From Cacajao melanocephalus (taxonomy: Eukaryota; Chordata; Mammalia; Primates; Pitheciidae): DNA of 64,000 nt. A program made the translations under genes and the position numbers. The notes below the pieces were generated by a model, which had not been told where the DNA came from, made no database searches, and saw only the letters and a program-made list of their open reading frames with translations. Positions 39,014 through 50,722 of the stretch are shown here, piece by piece (the first letter of the stretch is position 1; every line of letters begins with the position of its first letter). The stretch lies in assembly GCA_963573385.1 (NCBI GenBank), contig CAUYLG010009036.1, positions 1 through 64,000 of the forward strand. Direction: 5' to 3'.

Positions 39014-39328
39014 AAGGCCAGGTGCAGCGGCTCACACTTATAATCCCAGCACTTTGGGTGGCCGAAGCAGGGGTATCACACGGGGCCAGGAGTTTGAGAC
39101 CATTCAGGGCAACAGAGTAAGACTCCATCTCTACAAAAGAAATTTAAAAATTAGCTGGGCATTGTGGTGCACCCCTGCAGTCCTTGCCACTCAGGAGGCT
39201 GAGGTAGGAGCCTCACTTAAGCCCAAGAGTTTGAGGTAGCACTGAGCTGTGATTGCACCACTGTACCCCAGCCTGGGCAACAGAGCGAGACCCTGTTAAT
39301 AAATAAATAAATAATGAATGAATGAATA
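39014..39328 (+). mobile_element. Alu SINE, old (AluJ-like)
   Basis: Plus-strand Alu starting GGCCAGGTGCAGCGGCTCACA, second arm GCTGGGCATTGTGGTGCA, tail with AAATAAATAAATAATGAATG units. The flanking AATTAAAAAATAAAG and AATTAAAATAAAG are a near-matching target duplication. Confidence 0.95.
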
Positions 39329-39444
39329 AATTAAAATAAAGTATCAAAGTTTAATTTTTAAAGTCAGGTGTGATCTAATCATATTTGTGCATTACAAAAT
39401 TATATAGTGTATATAAAATTTATTCTTTATTAATGAGAAGTCAT

Positions 39445-40035
39445 GAAACCATAGAAACTTAGGATTGGAAGAGAACATAAAAATCTTGTCATACCGTCAC
39501 CCATCTGAGGCTTGAGGTGCTCTATAATATCATTTCTCAGTAGTTGGCAAACACACTAGGATGGGAAACAATGCATTTTTTAGGTACCTATTTTGTTTGA
39601 ATCTCTGACTTTTATTAATTCATCCTTATTCTATTATTTGATTGTCATACAAAACAAGTTTATTCTCTCTTCCACAAGAAAAGCCATTGACTATTTCAGG
39701 AAAGATAGCATAGTCTCTCTAGGTATTCCCTTCTCTGAGTGCCTCAAAACATGATTTTGAGTTTTTATTACTTTAGTTATTCCTGTACAAATATGATCTG
39801 GTCTGCTTGTATCTCTTTGCAGGCATGATACTCACAGGACACAATACTGTAGTCTGAGACAGACAGTGAACCATTCAAGATTCTGATCCTATATTGATGC
39901 CAACTAAGATCACGTTAGCTTTTTTTGATGACCAAATTACACTACTGGTTCTAAGAGAGCTTGCTGTCAACTAAATTGTCCTTTTAAATTTACAATCTCT
40001 TTTTACTTATCACTGCAAAACTGTCTCTCACACAC
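39445..40035 (-). mobile_element. CR1-type LINE (L3), 3' region
   Basis: From the left: CATGAAACCATAGAAACTTAGG and GATTGGAAGAGAACAT, then ACACAATACTGTAGTCTGAGACAG, CCAACTAAGATCACGTTAGC and TTGATGACC...GAGCTTGCTGTCAACTAAA. This order mirrors the reverse complement of amniote CR1 elements. It is an ancient mammalian relic of about 590 bp. Confidence 0.72.
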
Positions 40036-40084
40036 TTTGCATCGTGTTGTTTTTCAGATGCAAGTAAGACTTAAAAACGGTCGT

Positions 40085-40254
40085 GGGAAAGAGACTAACT
40101 TGGATTTGAATCTTGATTCTATTATATCCTCTGTGACTCTGGAAAAGTCAATGACTTTGTTTAGCCTTAGTTGCTTCAAATGTAAGGTAAGTATAAGAAT
40201 TCCAACTCACATAGTTGCTTTAAGGACTGGAAATAAGGTGGGCAAATGCTAATC
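40085..40254 (+). mobile_element. MIR SINE
   Basis: GACTAACTTGGATTTGAATCTTG, CTCTGTGACTCTGGAAAAGTC, AGCCTTAGTTGCTTCAAATG and TAGTTGCTTTAAGGAC follow MIR in plus orientation. MER1 is inserted at its end. Confidence 0.82.
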
Positions 40255-40782
40255 CAGTGGTCTCCCACCTTTTTGACACCAGGGACAGATTTTGTGGAAG
40301 ACAATTTTTCCATGGACCAGGGATAAGGGGTGGTTTCCAGCTGATTCAAGCACAAAACGTTTATTGTGCACTTTATTTCTACTATTATTACATTGTAATA
40401 TATAATTAAAATAATTATACAACTCCCCATAATGTAGAATCAGTGGGAGCCATGGGCTTGTCTTCCTGCAACTAGATGGTCCCATCTGTGGGTGAGGGAA
40501 GACAGTGACAGATCATCAGGCATTAGATTCTTATAAGGAGGGTGCAACCCAGATCCCTCACATGTGCAATTCACAATAGCATTCGTGCTCCTATCAGAAT
40601 CTAATGCCACTGCTGATCTGACAGGAGGCAGAGCTCAGGTAGTAATGTGAGCCATGGGGAGCAGCTGTAAATACAGATGAACCTTTGCTGTCTGGCCCAC
40701 CACTCACCTCCTGCTATATGGCCTGTTTCCTAACAGGCCACGGACAGGTACCAGTCCATGGCCTGGGGATTAGGGACCACTG
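40255..40782 (-). mobile_element. MER1 DNA transposon (hAT-Charlie, non-autonomous)
   Basis: Full-length element of 528 bp: left end CAGTGGTCTCCCACCTTTT and right end TAGGGACCACTG. The inside reads AGACAATTTTTCCATGGACC, AATCAGTGGGAGCC, CAGATCATCAGGCATTAG, AATCTAATGCCACTGCTGATC, all MER1 in reverse complement. The 8-bp target duplication is TGCTAATC (40247-40254) and TACTAATC (40783-40790), as expected for hAT elements. Confidence 0.95.
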
Positions 40783-41689
40783 TACTAATCCATATAAGTA
40801 TACAGTAAAAAGGTTATTGAGGGACCAATTTATTGCCATATGTAGATTTAGCTCATTGTACCAACATTTTGAGGCCATTTGGGATTGAGATTATAGCTTC
40901 CCCATGCTAACTCCCACCCCTGCTTCCCGTCAACTATCACAGAGGCATCTTTCTGGTTGACTAATCTGCATCCTTTAGGGAAGGACCAAAATCCTGTATA
41001 TATTTTTTTAATCTGATTATCCTTTTCTCCAGCAGTCCTTTGGTAGTTTGCAGATTCTACCTTCATTCTCAAAGTTCGAACTTTTACCTATTGCCAATAT
41101 TATTTGAGTTTTTCTACAATTCCACAAAAACCACCAATAATAGATTCGATAATCTCATGAACTAGGGGAATTGGGCTCATTTAGAGCAGGTAAGGGAATC
41201 AGACAATTTTCTCTCCCAATTCTCATCAATTTCGCTTTCACCAAGGCATTCTTCCTTGTTCAAGTAGAAACTCCCCTACCTCTCCCTCCACTTTACTGAC
41301 TGATGATTCTGTCAGTAGAGTAAGTTGAGAATTTGTTAGATGTCCTAGTTTTAGCCAGATGAGACTCCCTGCAGATGCGCTCCTGGTTGGACTAGGCTTC
41401 TAGGCTGTTTGAGATCTGGGCCAGGAAAGTATCCTGTCTGCCAACTGGCCCCAAGTATGTTATCCTTCTTAAAACCACCTATATACCCATGTGGTGTTCT
41501 CATCCTCAAGTTTCTGTATTTCTACACAGGTGTATAGCTTCCTGATGTAGCCAAATTGCATCCCTTCTTCAGGGTTATTTTTTTAATTTGTTGAACCTAG
41601 AAATTTTCACTACCCATCATCTTCCTTCATGTCCCCACTCCCTGCTTAGTTTAAATCCCATCATTAAAACAACCCACATGCATCTCAAG
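40783..41689. other. Unique stretch, nothing recognised
   Basis: About 900 bp without recognisable repeat or coding content. Confidence 0.4.
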
Positions 41690-42190
41690 TCTCTTGCTCT
41701 TTTTTCCCTCCATTCAACTCACCTGGTTAAACCCTGGTCCTGATTACACCCTCTACTGTGTCTACATCCTTAAATCTTAACATTACCTGGGGAAAAAATT
41801 ACAGAACCACGCTGAGTAGTCTCATTTTGAATTTTAAAACCTCAAATGGGCACCCAGCACTGCCTGAGACCCTCTATCCCATACCTCTAGCAGTTGGCCT
41901 TCCCACTCTCCTCATTCACTTTGTTCACACATTTTCTTCTTCCTCAAATATCCAGCACTCACCCCGCCTCCCTCCTGCTGACCTACATACTAACATCCTG
42001 TCTGTTCCTTGCACTTGTTGCTTCTGTCACGAGTGCTTCCCCCACCCCACCCTCTGAACTTCATGATTTACATCTTCATCTCTTCCTGCTTGTTCAGGTC
42101 TTCCCTAAGCACCTTAGCTAGGAGAGCACCTGCCATTGCCAACTCTCTACTTTCTTCTTCCTTCATTTCCTTCAATACTTATTTCTACCT
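41690..42190 (+). mobile_element. Possible ancient LINE remnant (pyrimidine-rich)
   Basis: A C/T-rich region with the style of an L2 or CR1 coding strand (CCTGGTCCTGATTACACCC, GAGTAGTCTCATTTTGAATTT, CACCCCGCCTCCCTCCTGC). I could not fix the family. Overlapping ORFs of 75-176 codons here run into the ATCT repeat and have no domain; I do not call them genes. Confidence 0.3.
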
Positions 42191-42220
42191 GAGACTGACA
42201 GATATCTACCTATTGTATAT

Positions 42221-42241
42221 TTATCTATCTATCTATCTATC

Positions 42242-42276
<35 letters not shown>

Positions 42277-42290
42277 ATCTATCTATCATC
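42221..42290. repeat. (ATCT)n tetranucleotide microsatellite
   Basis: Tandem TATC/ATCT units with three ATC interruptions over 70 bp, in the range of polymorphic STR loci. Confidence 0.97.
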
Positions 42291-43076
42291 TCTCAGTCTG
42301 TTACATATATATATATAATTTTCACTTTTATAATTTGCATATGCATAGTCTTAATTCTTTCTGCATGCTCCATCACATTGCCATTCATAAAGTCTAATCC
42401 TACTGAGTTTGGATACCTGCTTCTTAGCCCCCTCATTCTACTATTACAAACTGTAAGGGTTGCTTTCAATGTAGATTGTGTAGTTATCCTAAGTTTCTTT
42501 CATCCTTCCCCTAAGTTGAATCCATTCCTTTCCAGATAAGATGTTTTTCTATTTTTTGGTTTACTCCTTCTTTGTGCTGAAACACATTCTCTGGGAACTT
42601 GAACCTCTAAACTCACAGAGCCCAGATGTAGGGACAGAAAGCACAGATCTCTCGGGTGGGTCACTGGGAGTGATGGGAAGCAAGGCCATTCTTACAGCCA
42701 CCCTGTGTTTCCTAGATCCATTTATTCTACCTACTGGGGCCACAGCACAATGAAATGGTCACTGTGGCTGCTATTCTTACCAAGGATTCTCCAAGATGAT
42801 AAACCCCTAATGCCCTAAGGCATCCATTGTACATTACAAATTAACTTTCTGCCTAACAGTCTAGGTAATATTAGCTGTGGACCATCCTTGGGAGAAATAG
42901 GAGAATGGAGAAAATAGTTACACAGATCATTTTCAGTGTGGCTTAAATCTCTCATGGAATTCTGATTTAGAAAGACAGAAGGTGTATCCTATATTCTACA
43001 AGACAGCATCTCATCTACACAAGGAATATCTCTAAGCAGGTACTATGCTTCTGAAAGACCATTTCATCATTCTGTC
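42291..43076. other. Unique stretch, nothing recognised
   Basis: A short TA run near 42306-42317. No repeat family or exon identified. Confidence 0.4.
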
Positions 43077-43193
43077 TGTCTAGTAACTTCTTGATGATGC
43101 ATTATGTGATAAGACCAGTAGATTTTCTTGATGATGCATTATGTGTCTAGTAACTTCTTGATGATGCATTATGTGATAAGACCAGTAGATTTT
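43077..43193. repeat. 67-bp tandem duplication with an internal partial copy
   Basis: A 50-bp segment at 43077-43126 is repeated without change at 43144-43193, period 67. Between them lies a third partial copy of the CTTGATGATGCATTATGT part (43127-43144). No transposon family is involved. The lack of divergence suggests a recent event or a polymorphic minisatellite seed. Confidence 0.97.
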
Positions 43194-43233
43194 ATGATCA
43201 TGTGTCCACTGCCACGTCGTCTTTGTTGTAAAA

Positions 43234-43732
43234 CAGTGGTTCTCTAGCATTGGTGTATATTAACATCACCGAAGAATTGGCTGGGAAGAGTGGGCATGGT
43301 TAATGGGTACAGAAAAATGTATACAGTTAAAAAGAATGAATAAGACCTAGTATTTGATAACACAACAGGGTGACTATAATCAATAATTATTTAACTGTAC
43401 ATTTTAAAATAACTAAGAGTATAATTGGATTGTTTGTAATACAAAGCACAAATGCTTGAAAGAATGGATGCCGCATTTTCCATGGTGCAATTACTGCTTA
43501 TTGTATGGCTGTATCAAAGTATCTCCTGTACCTCATTAATAAGTATATCTAGTATGTACCCACAAATTTTTTAAAAAATCACCTGATGGGCTTGCTAAAA
43601 CACAAATTTCTGGGCCCTACCTCAGAGTCTCATTCTGTAAGTTTGGGGTGGGACCCAAGAATTTGCATTTCTTATAAGTTCCTAAGTGATACTAATGCTA
43701 CTGGTCCAGAGACCACACTTTGAGAACCACTG
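43234..43732 (+). mobile_element. MER5A DNA transposon (hAT-Charlie), split by L1
   Basis: The left end is CAGTGGTTCTCTAGCATTGG and the right end CACACTTTGAGAACCACTG. The interior has GGGCTTGCTAAAACACAAATT, TGGGCCCTACC and AATTTGCATTTCTTATAAG, all MER5A. The MER5A portion is about 190 bp; the rest is the L1 tail at 43271-43577. Confidence 0.95.
43271..43577 (+). mobile_element. L1 (L1M-type) 3' end inserted in MER5A
   Basis: GGTTAATGGGTACAG, GGGTGACTATAATCAATAA, ATTGGATTGTTTGTAA and GTATGTACCCACAAATTTTTT are L1 3' UTR words. The target duplication ATCACC is at 43265-43270 and 43578-43583 (nine bases with one change if extended leftwards). Confidence 0.93.
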
Positions 43733-44189
43733 CTTGGGTTCCTTTGTCCAGTGATTATTACATAAGATGTTAAGTCAATGCATCAAACACTCCAAAAGCC
43801 TTTGGATAGTAGTGCAGGCTGTAGCCCTGCAAGCAGGAAAGACAAACCCATACCTAGAATATGTGCCACTGTTCCTTCCAAGTGGAGGGATCCAATGTAA
43901 TCAACTTACCACCAAGTGGTTGGTTGATCCCCTGGAAAGACTGGTCATATCAGGGGCCTAGCGGTGGCAGATTGACAGTTGTCAGTGGGAGTATCTAGAT
44001 CAGCTTTGGTGGGTGAGAACCTATGCTGTTGAACCCATGAATAGCTTCCAATCATGCTACTGCAGTACTTCGTTCACACACCCATTGTGTCAGCACTCTC
44101 ACCAATGGGAGAGCCTTCAAGGTGTTAATTTAGCCTTCCTATTCTATGTGCTTAGGATTACAGAAGTAAACAGAAAAATCCCAGACTCT

Positions 44190-44450
44190 ATGTTGCATAT
44201 ATTTTAGTGAGTTATGCAGACCACAGATATGAATAGGTAAACATATGACAATATCAGATGACAAGCACCATGAAGGAGAATAAATTCGAATAAGAGACTA
44301 GAGCATCATGGGAGGCAGGGAGTGGCAGTGGAGTGGGGTGTGCTTTAGTAGATAGGGTGGCCAGGACAGGTCTCTTTGAAAAGGTGACGTTTAGGTAGAG
44401 ACATACCTCAGGTGGAGAACTAAGACATGTGAGCGAATGGAGGAAGTGTC
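44190..44450 (-). mobile_element. L2 LINE, 3' region
   Basis: GATGACAAGCACCATGAAGGAG, GATAGGGTGGCCAGGACAGG and TTTGAAAAGGTGACGTTTAGG match reverse-complement L2. It directly abuts a plus-strand L2. Confidence 0.75.
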
Positions 44451-44454
44451 TTCC

Positions 44455-45215
44455 AAACTCTGCCTCTTTATCCCCATCTACATTTCTGCCATCCTAGCTC
44501 CTGGTGCCACGATCAGCAACCTCCTAACAATGTTCCTGTTTTGATCTTCCCATTTGCACAAGCCACTCAACATGCAGCAAAATGATCTTTCCAAAGCATA
44601 AGTTTAATTCAAGCCACTCATCTGCTGAAAACCTTCCAATCCCTTCCTATTGCATTTAGAAAGAAATCCAAACTCCTCACCGTTACTCTCAAGTTTCCAC
44701 GTCATCCGGCCCTGTCTACCTTTCTAACCTTATTTCTTCCCACCTTCCTCTCACTGACCACCCCCCAGTCACTCTGACTTACTTCCTATTTGAAACTGTG
44801 GAGGTAGGGTCCTCCCTCAGTGCCATTGCATGTGTGGCTCCCTCTGCTTGAATTATTTCCGCCCACCCTCCACCTGCCCTCCAATCCCTTTACACTGTGG
44901 ATTCATCTTACAATTCAGAACTCACTTCCGATGTCACTTTCTCAGAGGTGCCTGCCCTGACAACCTCCCCATCTAAGGTGGACTGAACTCATCTCCACTG
45001 TCAGTCCATCTTATCACTTTTTTTTCACAGCACATATCACTATATGAAATGTTATGTATTTAATTGTTATTCTGTTTCTATTTTCTCTCCCTCTCCCATT
45101 TCTCAGTAGGCTCCATCACTGAAAGGCTCTTGCCTCTCTCATTCAGTGCTCTATCCTCTGCACCCCAATAAAATAGTCACTCAATTCATATTTGTTGAAT
45201 AAAGAAATAAGTCAG
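44455..45215 (+). mobile_element. L2 LINE, 3' 750 bp
   Basis: AAGCCACTCATCTGCTGAAAACC, TTCCAATCCCTTCCTATTGC, CATCCGGCCCTGTCTACC, GATGTCACTTTCTCAGAGGTG, TATCACTATATGAAATG and TAAAATAGTCACTCAATTCATATTTGTTGAAT follow the L2 consensus in order to its 3' end. One of the best-preserved L2s in the window. Confidence 0.93.
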
Positions 45216-46744
45216 TAAGATAACCCTTCACCTGATGCTTGAGCCTCACTCCACCTGATTTTATTAGTATGTGTGAAGTTTAACCCAATACTGTGTTTAT
45301 GGCCCAGCTCTGAGCCTTTTAAGAAGCCATGCTCCATTCACCACCTCCCACTCTCATACATTAGCCAGTTCTCAATAACCCCTGGCAACCTGGAGAAGAT
45401 CTCAGCTTCCTTCTTGAATGTAATCAATGCAAACCACTCTGGGACCAATTTCATAACCTGTTCCTGCCTCTTAGCCTCCTGGCCACTTGCTTTATTCCCC
45501 CAATTAAGGAATGCACTTGCTTTGAAGTTTCCTCAGGCATCAGTAACAGAGGACCAGATGCCTGTATCATCATCCCCTCTCTGCCTATGAATTTTCCATA
45601 CGATGTGCACTGATACTGAAGACTGTTTCCTACTCCCACTTGGTACTTTGCCACTCTGTTTCTTCTTTCTATGTTTTTATCTGACATGCTGTATGGCAAT
45701 TGTTTTCCCAGATTTATCTGACTGTTTTTCTCCCCATAACATACTATATTGAGTTAAAAGTCTAGCGTCTTGCCAGACATATTCTTTCTGTGCATGTGAA
45801 CTGTAAACCACCCATGGCCAAGAACCCAGTATTCCAGGATTTTAGGCCAATGGGCCCCAAATCCAAATCCAGTTTGTCAATGCTATCTCGGCAGGCAGTT
45901 GTCCATCTCCAGCTCTTTCCCTTTCATCTCAAATCCAGATTCTCGGTAGTATTAAGTGACAAAAAACCACCTGTGCCCCAAGTCATTTGGTGTTTTTATT
46001 CAATAGTTAATGTTCTCTGAAGATACTTTCCTGAGCGCCTCTAATTGTCTGTTTTCAGACCCAAATACTGCTTCTGTTTTCCCTCTGCCACAACCAGGTT
46101 TCCTATGGACAGGCATGGGTTTTGAAGGTCTCTTTACAATCAATTCTGATATAGGCCAATAATCTCTTTGTTTCCACTTTTCTGTATACCTAGAGCTCTT
46201 TCTATTAGATGTATTGAAACTATTTGTGCCTTAAAAATATAGTTGTGTATGGAGATGCAATCCCAGAATCAAGAGATCTGTGTGTCCCACATAAGGAAGA
46301 ATGAGTAGGTGAAAACAAAATGGAGATAACAGGAAAAATGGACTCAGTTCCTGGCAAGAATTATGATGCCCACAGATATATGAGAACTTGTAAAACCTGT
46401 AAATGGGAAAGGAGGAGTCAATGAGGTTGCCTCATGTACTTTTTTGCCTTTCATCATGGACCATAAAGCTTGCAGAATAATCAGAATTTTTGCCGCAGTA
46501 CCTTCCACATTTAAGTTATAGATCCAATATTAAATAATAACTACTGGAAAATGAGAACATAAAGCTCTTTTCCAAATGGATTGGCCAGTTTATTTATGTA
46601 ATTATGAACGTAGCTAATACTTGAAGCTACCAAGCTGGACCATGAAGTGGTTGAAGAAACAAGTAGCTCAAAACAGCCACCACCAAGAGAGCAGAATCCA
46701 ACAGGACAATCCAGAATTCCCATGGTCTAGAATGAGACCGAGGT
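45216..46744. other. Unique stretch, nothing recognised
   Basis: An ORF of 105 codons at 45273-45590 has no recognisable domain or signal peptide and I do not call it. No repeat family is identified. Confidence 0.4.
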
Positions 46745-46935
46745 TCCAACATCAGCTCTCTCAGATAGGCATTCTATAGCCTTTAACCTCTTTGAATGTT
46801 ACTATACTCCTATGTAAAAATGGGAGCAAAGACTCCTTTTCAGGTTATTCTAAGGATATAATGACATAATACACAGGACAGCACCAGCATGGGGCTTGGC
46901 ACCTGAATACTCAGGAACCATGAGTTTACTCTTCT
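46745..46935 (+). mobile_element. MIR SINE, diverged
   Basis: TTCCAACATCAGCTCTCTC, AGCCTTTAACCTCTTTGAATG, CCTATGTAAAAATGGGAGCA and AGGATATAATGACATAATACAC run in MIR order. Confidence 0.75.
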
Positions 46936-49900
46936 TTTTACTAGATGGCCATCCCAAACGCTGAGAGTTTTGACCCCATACAAATATTAGACACTCCTTG
47001 CTGTGCCCCTTTAAAAAGTAAGAGGAAATAGCTTTGTTCCACCTTCTTAAAAGGCCACTGGCCAGAACAATATCCTTCCATACCTACTCAATAATGGTCA
47101 GAAAAGAAAACCTCAAGCTTTGCCACCAGAGGGGTGGTTGATATTGGTAGGCAGGGAGTGTCACGGTACTCATGTTTCAGCCCAATGGGAATTTCAACTT
47201 AGACTTCAAATCAGAGAGATCATACTTCTATGAAAAAGTGTATACATGGAAGAGGAGCAATAAAAGTTGACAAATCAAAACTTGATGAGAACAGAATAAT
47301 CCAGTGCTCTGAGGAAAAGCACCTGATTTGTTTGTTTAGTGATGAAGACCCAGACTACTGTATCTTTAATTTGCCGTGGACAATTTCATTTTCTAAATGA
47401 ATGTAGAGCGAGGTTTTAAAACTACGATTCTCCTTTCCAATCATGACCTCAGTCATTCCCAACAAAACATTTAATTGTCTTTGTGAAGTTAAAGAAATCT
47501 CCAGGTTAAGCAAAACCTCAGGAAGAGCAAAACCCTGGCCACTGTCAGTGTGCCCTAACTCTCCTCTTCCTGTTTCTGTGGCAGTCTAACCCCGCAGCGC
47601 TCATTCTCACTGACGTGGGATGTGCTCTCAGCTTTGCAGTTGAGATGTTGGGGCCCAGGACAAGTAAAGGCAGGCAAGCACTCTGATGACAAGGCTCCAT
47701 TTGTCTAGGTGTAGTGTGTGCTGTGTTGGCCATGGGCAGAGCTCCCGCCACAAGGAGGAGGAGGAACGAGTTCTCTTAGATAAGGCCAACGGGTATTGAC
47801 CACTGGTTGGCCTCAACTAGCCTCCCTGTTTCTACTCTCTGTGCTTTGGATATCACTAGCTCTGTTTCTGCTTTTCTGAGTACCAGGCCTGCTTCCATAC
47901 AGCACACAGCTCTGCTTTCTCCCTGGTACCCACTGAGATTCATGCCTCACTTCAGTTCCTCACTGCTATTGTTCACTGAACACAGGTCTCTAGGTCTTGC
48001 CTAGCAACCAGCTGTGTTTTGCTGCTCCTCCTGCGCAGAGCCTTCTGTGGCCTTAGCAGGCAGCCTGTCTCAGTCATCTTCACCTGGTCTGGTTAACCTA
48101 GGTCTGGGAAACTGCCCGTGGGGTCCAGTCTGGCCTTCCCTGGTCTTGTCTGGCCTTGGCACTGGGGCTTGGGGGTGTCCCACAGCTTTCCTCAAGGGAC
48201 AGCCTGTACCTGAGTTGGCCCAAGCCAAAAAGGAGGCCTCCTCTTCCTTTTCTGGATTTGTGGTTCACTAGTTATTCCCCAACCCTACCACAGTTGCCTT
48301 GACAGCAACATACCCTGGGGCCTGCTGGGAAAATTCCACAGTCTGATTTGGCACCTGTTCCTGGTAGCAGACTGGCCTGAGCTGCCAGGGAAGAACACAG
48401 GCACGATGAGTTAGATATTGAACTGATCGGGGCAGCAGGGGAGTTCCTTTCCATGAGAGTGGCCTGCAAAGTAGAATTAAGGAAATGGGCTTCTTTTCTT
48501 TCCTCCGTTAGCAATAAATCTCTGTGCCCCAGGACGGCCTCAGCTTGGCAGGTTGATACTCAGATGAATTCTGATGGCCTACGTGCCAACCGCAAGGCAA
48601 GCTTGAGCACTGCCAACTCAGCCTCCACAGAGAATCCCTTCTCTGAGGTTGAGAGGTGCCGTTCCAAACCTCAGCGAGCTGGAATGTGTCCACTCCTACC
48701 CCTTGCATGTCGCTACAGTGCACAGTGGTCAGCGGAATCATGAGGGCAGGGGAGCGGCCTCTCTGTACGGGAAATGTTAGGCCACGCTCTGAAACCTGAG
48801 ACATAAAGGGAAATTTGGCCACAGAGGAGCTGTGGTTCCAAAACTGATAAAAATGTTCCAAAATCTTGCTCTGTCATATGCTTGATTGCACCAATCCTCA
48901 GAATGGCAAATGAGCTTCCATCTTAATTATAGCTTGGGAAGGACGTGTAGACAGCTCTTTGACTTCTGTTTCATTCTGTCCATTCCAAATGGCTGCCTCC
49001 AAAAGGGGGAAAAAGAAGAAGAAAAGAAGAGACATAAATAACACTCCATGGACTGTCTCATTTGCCCTGGAAACTCTCCTAAAAGGTTAATGTTGCTTCT
49101 CATGCTTCTGGACATGTGTGGGAAGCATGCTGGGGGCTGGGAAGCCACTCCAGACTCCTGCTGCTGTAGTGCTCGACCAGGCAGATGGGGACAGGTACCA
49201 GGCGGCACAGACACAAGCTCTGGTAAACCATTGTTGCCTTCATGGTTATGTCTGTAACAATAAATCTCATGGGGAGAGGAATCTCAGTTTCCTTCCCTGA
49301 GAAAAGAAAGGAGCAAGAAATGGAAGGGAAGAGTGGTTATAATGCCTTCAGGGTGTCCTGAAGAAAGAGAAACCCCTGGACAATGAGGAGATCAAATCTC
49401 CATGTGTCTCAGGTAATGCTGAAAACATCCAGATCCCCAAGGAAAGGGGCCCTTCCCTTCCTGCTTGGAACATGATAGATTTTCAGTGCCAAGTATCCTG
49501 ACCAAGGCATTTTGTGGCAAGGATAAAGGAGAGGAGGAAATGGGTCAGAAACCCTAGTGTAGACTGTCTTTGGGGAAAGAGCCAAAGAGCTGCATTATTC
49601 TATTTTCATGTAGTCTGAATCCTTAAACTACAAAGCAGGGAACTCAAGTCTCACCCAGCTGAATAGGCCATAAGGTGCCAGAAGATGTAGCCAGAATGTA
49701 GCTCTCCTGTAAGGGAGAAACTTCCCAGGGTCCTGCTGGAAGGTGTGGGACTCCTTTTGGTGAAGAGCAGGTATCCATGGGGAAGTATAGAAGTCACCCA
49801 AAAGAGGCGGAGATGCAGGATGCCTGTGAAAGTGAGGTAGGAATTCAGGTAGTACGAGTTGAAGGCAAATAGGGTTATAAACGCAGCTGCCCTAAGTAGG

Positions 49901-50343
49901 CTAATGGAAAAACAGACGAAAGGCCACAGAGGGCAAAAGCAAGATGCAGTGAGTTTGGCTGCCAGATTCCCTGGACCATGAGAATAGCCCCTTTCTCCTG
50001 CCGCCTCCCAGCCTCATGTGGTTCTCATGTGCTGAGCGGAGGCTGGCGGAGGGCTGTGAAATCAGCTCCCACTGGTGCTGGAGGTGGGCCGTGTGCCCGG
50101 ATGCCCTATGAATCACCTACAGCAGGAGGAGCTCATCACTCTCCCATCTGCTGCCCCTGTTCTCAGCCTCCAAATCGAGTTGGCAGCAGGAAATGGGCCC
50201 AGGAACCTCAACCCTGTCCCTCTTTCCTGCCCAGCTCACTGAGAAGGGAGTCAGCCTTTGGTCATTAACCTTGGGGCTCCCTGGCTGTCCAGGAGGGGCC
50301 TGTTGTAGCTGTGGGGCCCAATCCCCAGCCTGCTAGAGACTCT
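46936..50343. other. GC-richer unique stretch, no gene or repeat recognised
   Basis: From about 47.5 kb the sequence becomes visibly richer in G+C and free of L1. ORFs of 60-117 codons overlap on both strands with no domain, and I see no convincing exon with flanking splice signals. It could hold conserved noncoding elements or lncRNA exons, which sequence alone does not settle. Confidence 0.4.
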
Positions 50344-50722
50344 TGTATTGATCAGCTTGAGCTGCCGTATAAAATACTACAGAAGGAGTGACTCAAATGA
50401 CAGAAATGTATTCCCTCACTGTTATTGAGGCTGGAAGTCCAAGATCAGGTGCCAACAAGATTGGTTTCTAGTGAGACCCATCTTCCTGGCTTGCAGACAC
50501 TCATCTTCTGTCTGTGTCCTCACATAATTTTTCCTCTGTACAAAGTACCCCTGGTGCCTCTCTTCTTATAAGGCCACCCATCATATTGGATGAGGGACCC
50601 ATCCTTATGACCTCATTTAACCTTAATTACCTCTTAAAGGCCCTGTCTCCAAATACAGTCACATTTGGAGTTAGGGCTTCAACATATGAATTTGGGGCGG
50701 AGGACACAATTCGCTCCCTTAT
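50344..50722 (-). mobile_element. MaLR LTR (MLT1-type)
   Basis: TTGATCAGCTTGAGCTGCCGTATAAAATACTACAG, GAGGCTGGAAGTCCAAGATCAGG, CTTCTTATAAGGCCACC and GGCTTCAACATATGAATTTGGGG follow the reverse complement of the same LTR family as 61484-61860. Confidence 0.85.

Noticed and set aside
42009..42539. 176-codon plus-strand ORF
   Set aside because: Its middle is the translated ATCT microsatellite (YLSI repeats). Flanks have no domain.
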